Below, in pieces: positions 16,909-22,873 of a stretch of DNA of 22,873 nucleotides (positions are counted from its first letter, which is position 1; every line of letters starts with the position of its first letter). Source of the stretch: CAZLHO01 sp964559455 (lineage in GTDB: Bacteria > Krumholzibacteriota > Krumholzibacteriia > LZORAL124-64-63). The stretch spans positions 1 to 22,873 of the forward strand of contig CAZLHO010000046.1 of assembly GCA_964559455.1 (NCBI GenBank), given 5' to 3'. The notes beneath the pieces are model-generated. The model saw nothing but the letters and a program-made list of their open reading frames with translations. It did no database searches and was not told the origin of the DNA. The translations under genes were made by a program, and so were the position numbers.

Positions 16909-18174
16909 CTACGCTCCCTTGACGTCGGCGGAGGAGTCGTCGGCGATGACGAGCTCCGGCCCGGCCGCGCCGGTGACGGTATCGCTGTTGATGACGACCT
17001 TGCGCACGCCCTCCATCGAAGGCACGTCGTACATGACGTCGCGCATCACGTATTCGAGGATCGAGCGCAGCCCGCGGGCGCCGGTCTTGCGGACGATGGC
17101 CTGGTCGGCCACGGCCTCGATGGCGTCCTGGGTGAAGACCAGCTCGACCTCCTCCATGTCCATCAGCTTCTGGTACTGGCGGATGAGGGAGTTGCGCGGC
17201 TCCTGGAGGATGCGGATCATCGCCTCGCGGTCCAGGTCCTGCAGGCAGGTGACCACCGGCAGTCGGCCGACCAGCTCGGGGATCAGGCCGTACTTGATCA
17301 GGTCCTCGGGCTCGGCGTAGGCCAGCAGCTCGGCGTCGCGGGCGCGCCGGTCCTGGTCCTCCTCGCGGTCGAAGCCCAGCACGTTCCGGCCGATGCGCTT
17401 GGCGATGATCTTGTCCAGGCCCTGGAAGGCGCCGCCGCAGATGAACAGGATGTTCTTGGTGTTGACCTCGATGTACTTCTGCTGCGGATGCTTGCGCCCG
17501 CCCTGGGGCGGGACGTTGGCCACGGTGCCCTCGAGGATCTTCAGCAGGGCCTGCTGGACGCCCTCGCCCGACACGTCGCGGGTGATCGACGGATTGCCGC
17601 TCTTGCGGGTGATCTTGTCGATCTCGTCGATGTAGATGATGCCCTGCTCGGCCGAGGGCACGTTGTAGTCCGCCGCCTGGAGCAGGCGCACCAGGATGTT
17701 CTCGACGTCCTCGCCCACGTAGCCGGCCTCGGTCAGGGTCGTGGCGTCGGCGATGGCGAAGGGCACGTTCAGGAAACGGGCCAGGGTCTGGGCCAGCAGC
17801 GTCTTGCCGGTGCCGGTGGAGCCGATGAGCATGATGTTGCTCTTGTCGATCTCCACCTCGTCGCCGGTGCGCGGCTGGTTGATGCGCTTGTAGTGGTTGT
17901 AGACGGCCACGGCCAGGCTGATCTTGGCCTGGTCCTGCTGGATGACGTAGTCGTCGAGGTGGCTGCGGATCTCCTGGGGCTTGGCGAACTGCGGCGTGGC
18001 CTGCGCGGCCTCGTCCATCATCTCGCCCTCGAGGATGTCGTTGCAGAGCTTGATGCACTCGCTGCAGATGTAGACCGACGACGGCCCGGCGACGAGCTTG
18101 GCCACCTCGTCCTGTCCGCGGCCGCAGAAGGAGCACTTGATCATCTGCGGAGTTCCGGTCTGCCGGCGTTTCAT
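16909..18174 (-). CDS. clpX: ATP-dependent Clp protease ATP-binding subunit ClpX
   Basis: 421 residues. The ATG at 18174 is 26 bases after the clpP stop and is preceded by a G-rich GGGGGAA. ClpX unfolds tagged proteins and feeds them to ClpP. The N-terminal zinc-binding domain has C14, C17, C37 and C40 (CSFC...CSEC). The AAA+ core shows Walker A GSTGTGKT (118-125), pore-1 loop GYVGED (151-156), Walker B IIYIDEID (179-186), the RKH pore loop in GGRKHPQQ (about 225), sensor and arginine-finger region PELVGRLP, and the GARGLRSILE sensor-2 helix. The C-terminal tail is Ala/Ser/Asp-rich. It is co-transcribed with clpP, and its 3' side is closed by tandem hairpins and a terminator. Identification is secure. 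Confidence 0.98.
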   Translation of the reverse strand: MKRRQTGTPQMIKCSFCGRGQDEVAKLVAGPSSVYICSECIKLCNDILEGEMMDEAAQATPQFAKPQEIRSHLDDYVIQQDQAKISLAVAVYNHYKRINQPRTGDEVEIDKSNIMLIGSTGTGKTLLAQTLARFLNVPFAIADATTLTEAGYVGEDVENILVRLLQAADYNVPSAEQGIIYIDEIDKITRKSGNPSITRDVSGEGVQQALLKILEGTVANVPPQGGRKHPQQKYIEVNTKNILFICGGAFQGLDKIIAKRIGRNVLGFDREEDQDRRARDAELLAYAEPEDLIKYGLIPELVGRLPVVTCLQDLDREAMIRILQEPRNSLIRQYQKLMDMEEVELVFTQDAIEAVADQAIVRKTGARGLRSILEYVMRDVMYDVPSMEGVRKVVINSDTVTGAAGPELVIADDSSADVKGA

Positions 18175-18200
18175 CGCATTCCCCCGGGGTCGTCCCGAAC

Positions 18201-18809
18201 CTACTTCTTCTTCGTCTCGCCCTCGATCTCCGAGCGCTTCTCGATCACCTTGTCGACGAGGCCGTAGGCGGCGGCGTCGCCGGCGGACATGAAGAAATCC
18301 CGGTCGCTGTCCGCGGCGATCTTGTCGAGCTTCTGGCCCGTATGGTCGGCCAGGATGCGATAGAGCCGGTCGCGCAGGTAGAGGATCTCCTTGGCGTAGA
18401 TCTCTATCATGCTGGCCTGGCCCTGGCTCCCGCCCATGGGCTGATGGATCATGATGCGGGAGTTGGTCAGGGCGGAGCGCTTGCCAGCGGCTCCCGCCGC
18501 CAGCAAGACGGCCGCCATGCTGGCGGCCTGCCCCATGCAGATCGTCACGACATCATTGGAAATGTATTGCATGGTGTCGTAGATCGCAAGACCGGCCGAA
18601 ATGCTGCCGCCGGGGCTGTTCAGGTAGAGGAAGATGTCCCTTTCGGGGTCCTCGGCCTGCAAAAACAGCATCTGGGCGATGACCAGGTTGGACACCGTGT
18701 CGTCGATGGCCTGGCCCAAAAAGATGATCCGGTCCTTGAGCAGGCGCGAGAAGATGTCGTACGCGCGCTCGCCGTGGCTGGTCTGATCGACTACGTAGGG
18801 AACAAGCAT
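18201..18809 (-). CDS. clpP: ATP-dependent Clp protease proteolytic subunit ClpP
   Basis: 202 residues. The ATG at 18809 follows AAGGAG with 5 bases of spacing. It is a serine peptidase that forms the tetradecameric chamber used with ClpX. The catalytic triad is S97 (GQAASMAA), H122 (MIHQPMGG) and D171 (SDRDFFMS). The N-terminal MLVPYVVDQTSHGERAYDIFSRLL and IFLYLNSPGGS (oxyanion region) match the family closely. It lies downstream of tig, 78 bases apart, and upstream of clpX. The C-terminal tail is Lys-rich (GETKKK). Confidence 0.98.
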   Translation of the reverse strand: MLVPYVVDQTSHGERAYDIFSRLLKDRIIFLGQAIDDTVSNLVIAQMLFLQAEDPERDIFLYLNSPGGSISAGLAIYDTMQYISNDVVTICMGQAASMAAVLLAAGAAGKRSALTNSRIMIHQPMGGSQGQASMIEIYAKEILYLRDRLYRILADHTGQKLDKIAADSDRDFFMSAGDAAAYGLVDKVIEKRSEIEGETKKK

Positions 18810-18887
18810 GGCGACTCCTTGCGATCCTCGCCCCGGACGGCCCGGGCGCTCCTTGACGCACTTCAGCGGCGGCGGATTGCCGCCATC

Positions 18888-20246
18888 CTAGCCTTGATCG
18901 GCGTTTTTCGCCGCACCTTTGTCCTTTTTTGCGCTTTTCCCGGTGAAATCGGCCCGGGACTTCAGGAAGTCGTAGGTCCGCGTCTCGGCCAGGTCGTGGG
19001 CGATGCGGCGGCGCTCCTCCCCCTGGTTCACGTAGGCGCGGTACTGCTCCAGTTCGAAGCCGTTGGTGGCGGCGATCTCGTCGATGCGCTCGTCGACGTC
19101 GGCGTCGGCGACCTCGATCTTCTCCTGCCGCTGCACGGACTCCAGGACGAGCATGCCGTGCAGGGCACGCTCGGCGGCGGGACGGGCCTGGCGCCGGTAC
19201 TCGGCGTCGCCCTCCGCGGTGTTCGGACGGCCCTGGTACTGGTTGCGGCGGTGGAAGTCGCCCAGCCCGGACTCGACGAAGTCGTCGATCAGGGCCGGCG
19301 GCAGGTCGACCGGGTTGCGCTCGAGCAGGCGGTCCAGGATCTCCTCGCGGGTCTCGCGCTCGGCCCGACGGTCCAGCTCGGCCTGCAGGTCGTCGCGGAT
19401 GGCCGTGCGCAGCTCGAGCAGCGTCTGGCCCTCCTTCAGCGAGGCGGCGAAGGCGTCGTCGGCCTCCGGCAGCAGGCGCTGCTGCACCTCCTTGACCGCG
19501 ATGCGGTAGGTCACGATGCGGCCGCGCAGCTCCTCGCCGGGGTAGTCGTCGGGATAGGTGGCGGTGATCTCGCGGGTCTCGCCGGCGGCGGCCCCGTCCA
19601 GGCCCTCGTCGAAGACCGGCAGGTTGCCCTTGGCGCCCAGCTCCAGCGCGTAGTCCGCCATCATCTTGTCCGGCTCGGGCTCGCCGGCCGCGTCCAGGGG
19701 CGTGACGTCGACCTTCAGCACGTCGCCGCGGGCGCCCGCGCGCTCCACCGTCTCGGTCACGGCCTTGCTCTCGCGCAGCTGGTCGACGGTCTCGTCCACC
19801 TCGGCGTCGCCGACCTTCGGCTCGCGCAGCGTCAGGGGCAGGTCGTCGTAGCCGACGGCCTCGACCTCGGGACGCACCTGCACCACGATGTCCAGGGTGA
19901 TCGGCTCGCCCTCGTCCATCTTCAGGTTCTCGAAGGAGGGATCGGCCACCGGCACCAGCTTGCGGTCCACCACCGCGGCCTGGTAGGCCCGGGGCACGAC
20001 CGCCTCGAGGGCCTGCATGCGCACCTCGGGCCCCAGGTCGCGCTCGACCATCGCCAGGGGCACCTTGCCCTTGCGGAAGCCCGGCCGCTCGTGAGTCTTG
20101 CGGGCGACCCGCAGCTGGCGGGCGTACTCGTCCTCGAAGTAGGGAGTGGCGATCGTGACGCCGATCACGCGCTTCCAGGACTCGGGCTCGGCGAAGGTGA
20201 ACTCGAAGGGGGCGGCGCCCTCGGCCGCGGCGTTCTTGTCGGTCAT
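18888..20246 (-). CDS. tig: Trigger factor (ribosome-associated chaperone / PPIase)
   Basis: 452 residues. The ATG at 20246 follows AGAGGA with 7 bases of spacing. It binds at the ribosome exit tunnel and shields nascent chains. The ribosome-docking signature GFRKGKVP is at 56-63 in the N-terminal domain. The FKBP-like PPIase domain spans roughly 165-260 (LPVFDEGLDG, YPDDYPGEELRG, VTYRIAVKEVQQRLLPEADDAFA). The C-terminal helical arms (about 265-430) hold the substrate cradle. The last residues are Lys/Ala-rich. It lies directly upstream of clpP, the widespread tig-clpP-clpX order, with tRNA-Leu just upstream. No strong promoter is visible between the tRNA and tig, so it may be transcribed with or through the tRNA. 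Confidence 0.96.
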   Translation of the reverse strand: MTDKNAAAEGAAPFEFTFAEPESWKRVIGVTIATPYFEDEYARQLRVARKTHERPGFRKGKVPLAMVERDLGPEVRMQALEAVVPRAYQAAVVDRKLVPVADPSFENLKMDEGEPITLDIVVQVRPEVEAVGYDDLPLTLREPKVGDAEVDETVDQLRESKAVTETVERAGARGDVLKVDVTPLDAAGEPEPDKMMADYALELGAKGNLPVFDEGLDGAAAGETREITATYPDDYPGEELRGRIVTYRIAVKEVQQRLLPEADDAFAASLKEGQTLLELRTAIRDDLQAELDRRAERETREEILDRLLERNPVDLPPALIDDFVESGLGDFHRRNQYQGRPNTAEGDAEYRRQARPAAERALHGMLVLESVQRQEKIEVADADVDERIDEIAATNGFELEQYRAYVNQGEERRRIAHDLAETRTYDFLKSRADFTGKSAKKDKGAAKNADQG

Positions 20247-20269
20247 GGAACGATCCTCTGGTTGCCGGG

Positions 20270-20290
20270 AAAGCGGGGCGCGGGCCCCGC
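20270..20290 (-). terminator. Weak terminator or attenuator between tRNA-Leu and tig
   Basis: On the minus strand GCGGGG/CCCCGC (6 bp, 6-base loop) is followed by only three T. It could partly separate tRNA-Leu from tig while letting some transcripts through. Confidence 0.35.
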
Positions 20291-20298
20291 GGGATGTC

Positions 20299-20383
20299 TG
20301 GTGCGAGAGGGGGGACTCGAACCCCCACGGCCAAGGCCACGGGATCCTAAATCCCGCGCGTCTGCCAGTTCCGCCACTCTCGC
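20299..20383 (-). tRNA. tRNA-Leu (UAG)
   Basis: 85 nt including an encoded CCA. The acceptor stem is GCGAGAG/CTCTCGC and the anticodon arm CGGGA-TTTAGGA-TCCCG with anticodon TAG. It has the long class II variable arm (GGCCTTGGCC region), T-arm GGGGG-TTCGAGT-CCCCC, and discriminator A. It lies 52 bases upstream of tig. Confidence 0.97.
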
Positions 20384-20464
20384 CCGGGGGTCGCCGCGCC
20401 GGTGACGAAACGTCCCGAAACTTGCAGAAATCAAAGCAAATCCGGCGTTTGAACGACCCGGGCC

Positions 20465-20493
20465 AATATAAACCGGACGCCGACGGGGGTCAA
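20465..20493 (-). promoter_or_regulatory. Sigma70 promoter of tRNA-Leu with GGCC discriminator
   Basis: TTGACC (20493-20488), a 17-base spacer, and TATATT (20470-20465) followed by GGCC. The predicted start is near 20458, giving a leader of about 75 nt before the tRNA. The -35 begins 15 bases past the response-regulator stop codon. Confidence 0.85.
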
Positions 20494-20507
20494 GACGCCC
20501 CGTGCCC

Positions 20508-21890
<1,383 letters not shown>

Positions 21891-21941
21891 GGCGGCTCCT
21901 GGGTTCGGGACCGGAAGCGGCGCTATCGGCGCCCCACCGTC

Positions 21942-21986
21942 TTGACAATTTGTCCACAATTGTCGAATTGTCAAATTTTATTGACA
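21942..21986. promoter_or_regulatory. GACAATT dyad/repeat cluster upstream of the NtrC-type regulator
   Basis: The heptamer GACAATT occurs at 21944-21950, inverted at 21958-21964 and again at 21966-21972, with TTGACA at 21981-21986. The first two copies form a dyad with a 7-base spacer, and the two AATTGTC copies repeat with an 8-base period. TTGTCCACA (21950-21958) matches the DnaA box TTATCCACA at 8 of 9 bases. The patch is A+T-rich against a G+C-rich background and starts 52 bases before the GTG start. It is a likely operator/promoter; no clean -10 could be fixed. Confidence 0.55.
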
Positions 21987-21994
21987 GGATGGGC

Positions 21995-22029
21995 AAAAAA
22001 AGGCCGCCCCCGGTGATCGGGGGCGGCCT
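21995..22029 (-). terminator. Strong rho-independent terminator after the 2-oxoacid oxidoreductase gene
   Basis: Perfect 12-bp stem AGGCCGCCCCCG/CGGGGGCGGCCT (22001-22012 with 22018-22029), 5-base loop, followed on the minus strand by a run of T (complement of the A run 21995-22000). It is the best terminator in the window. Confidence 0.92.
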
Positions 22030-22047
22030 CGGCGTTCGGAGCCCGGC

Positions 22048-22873
22048 CTAGACGGCGGCGGCCGCCTTCACGAAATCGTAGCCCTTGTGCAGGGCCTCGA
22101 TGTTCATGTCGACCAGGTTCTTCTTCTTGATGGCCTGGCGCAGGGTGGTCTCGACCATCTCCAGCGAGAAGGCGCCGGTCTTGGCCGCCAGGGCGCCCAT
22201 GATCACGACGTTGGCCACCTTGGGCGTACCCACCTCGTCGGCCATGTTCGTGGCCGGGATCATCAGCGCGTCCAGGCGCTCGGCGTCCGGCGCGCCCTCG
22301 ACGATCGAGGTGTCGACCACGATCAGGCCGCCGTCGACGACGTCCTTCTCGAAGGCGTCCAGCGAGGGCTGGTTCATCACGACCAGCACGTTGGGACGCT
22401 CGACCAGGGGCGTGCCGATGCGCTTGTTCGACAGGTTCACCGAGCAGTTGGCGGTGCCGCCGCGCATCTCCGGGCCGTACGAGGGGATCCAGCTGACCTG
22501 CAGCCCCGCGTTCATGCCCACCTGCGACAGGAAGCTGCCCAGCGACAGGATGCCCTGGCCGCCGAAGCCCGCGAACTTGCAGCGCAGGTCCTCGGCCAGC
22601 GTGGCCTGCTCGGCCACGGCCTCGCCCGCGCCCTCCCCGGCCCCGAAGTACTCGGTGACCGCGGCGGGATCGTAGTCCTTGAACTCGCGGCGCCACTCGC
22701 CCTCGCGCTCGTCGCCGACGTCCTTGAAGACCCCCAGCGGGAAGACCTTGGTCATCTCCTCAATGACGAAGTCCCGGCTGGCGGGGCCGTCCATCTTCCA
22801 GCCCGTGGGGCAGGGAGAGAGGATCTCGACGAAGCTGTAGCCGCGGTTCTCCATCTGGTTCTGCAGGGCCTTG
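22048..22873 (-). CDS. 2-oxoacid:acceptor oxidoreductase, beta-subunit C-terminus fused to gamma subunit (5' partial)
   Basis: The frame is open through the right edge (KALQNQ precedes the internal ATG at 22854), so the N-terminal part is missing. The first roughly 50 visible residues (GYSFVEILSPCPTGWKM, VFPLGVFKD) match the C-terminal end of the thiamine-diphosphate beta subunit of 2-ketoisovalerate/2-oxoglutarate:ferredoxin oxidoreductases (VorB/KorB). After a Glu/Ala linker, FAGFGGQGILSLGSFLSQVG begins a gamma-subunit domain (KorC/VorC), continuing with SYGPEMRGGTANCSV, VVMNQPSLDAF and NVVIMGALAAKTG up to the stop. These enzymes oxidatively decarboxylate 2-oxoacids to acyl-CoA, or run in reverse, with ferredoxin. 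The fusion order is beta then gamma; the alpha subunit and any ferredoxin subunit should lie just upstream outside the window. The substrate cannot be decided from this fragment. Confidence 0.9.
   Translation of the reverse strand, partial: KALQNQMENRGYSFVEILSPCPTGWKMDGPASRDFVIEEMTKVFPLGVFKDVGDEREGEWRREFKDYDPAAVTEYFGAGEGAGEAVAEQATLAEDLRCKFAGFGGQGILSLGSFLSQVGMNAGLQVSWIPSYGPEMRGGTANCSVNLSNKRIGTPLVERPNVLVVMNQPSLDAFEKDVVDGGLIVVDTSIVEGAPDAERLDALMIPATNMADEVGTPKVANVVIMGALAAKTGAFSLEMVETTLRQAIKKKNLVDMNIEALHKGYDFVKAAAAV

Noticed and set aside
21942..21986. Possible replication origin, because of A+T-rich repeats with a DnaA-box-like 9-mer.
   Set aside because: Only one box is visible, there is no extended A+T-rich unwinding region, and no dnaA, dnaN or gidA neighbours. 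A promoter/operator is more likely.
21891..22047. Sigma54 (-24/-12) promoter near the NtrC-type regulator.
   Set aside because: No TGGCAC-N5-TTGCA-like element could be found by eye here or in the other intergenic gaps, so no local target is claimed.

Overview
The window is G+C-rich bacterial chromosome, densely coded and without phage, transposon, CRISPR or rRNA sequence. The source looks like an uncultured lineage of the FCB group (for example Krumholzibacteriota, Eisenbacteria or Latescibacterota). That placement is an inference. It rests on a large secreted protein ending in a type IX secretion / FlgD-Ig-like C-terminal domain, Asp-rich calcium-loop exported proteins, WGT-repeat lipoproteins, a 2-oxoacid:acceptor oxidoreductase beta-gamma fusion, and high G+C with frequent GTG/TTG starts.

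Left part (1-11598). It opens with the 3' part of a large exported protein. Next come a small exported c-type haem/EF-hand protein and a four-domain S1 RNA-binding protein, both on the + strand. They face a minus-strand nadA-cysteine desulfurase operon (quinolinate synthase plus a probable dedicated sulfur donor) across a shared bidirectional terminator. Divergent from nadA is a WGT-repeat lipoprotein, followed by an exported M3 (PepF-like) metallopeptidase and a polytopic GT-C-like membrane protein, all on the + strand and separated by hairpin terminators.

Right part (11607-22873), all minus strand. In transcription order this holds a 2-oxoacid oxidoreductase beta-gamma fusion (cut by the window edge), a sigma54-dependent NtrC-family response regulator, tRNA-Leu(UAG), tig, clpP, clpX, lon, engB, a second haem/EF-hand protein, purA and tRNA-Lys(UUU). 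tig-clpP-clpX-lon-engB is a protein quality-control cluster: ribosome-bound chaperone, two ATP-dependent proteases and a ribosome-assembly GTPase. clpX and lon are separated by tandem hairpins and a terminator.

Most notable signals: (i) two unlinked small exported haem/EF-hand proteins share one layout and an extreme C-terminal W-G-x-L-K-x-L-aromatic-basic tail, a possible undescribed family with a sorting or docking tail; (ii) the two tRNA genes have near-identical promoters with the same TATATT box and GGCC discriminator; (iii) a dense GACAATT dyad/repeat cluster containing a DnaA-box-like 9-mer precedes the NtrC-type regulator; (iv) one haem-protein gene has a consensus promoter so close to its ATG that its mRNA should be almost leaderless. 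No gene-free stretch exceeds 300 bases; the longest is the nadA/lipoprotein divergent gap of 233 bases.
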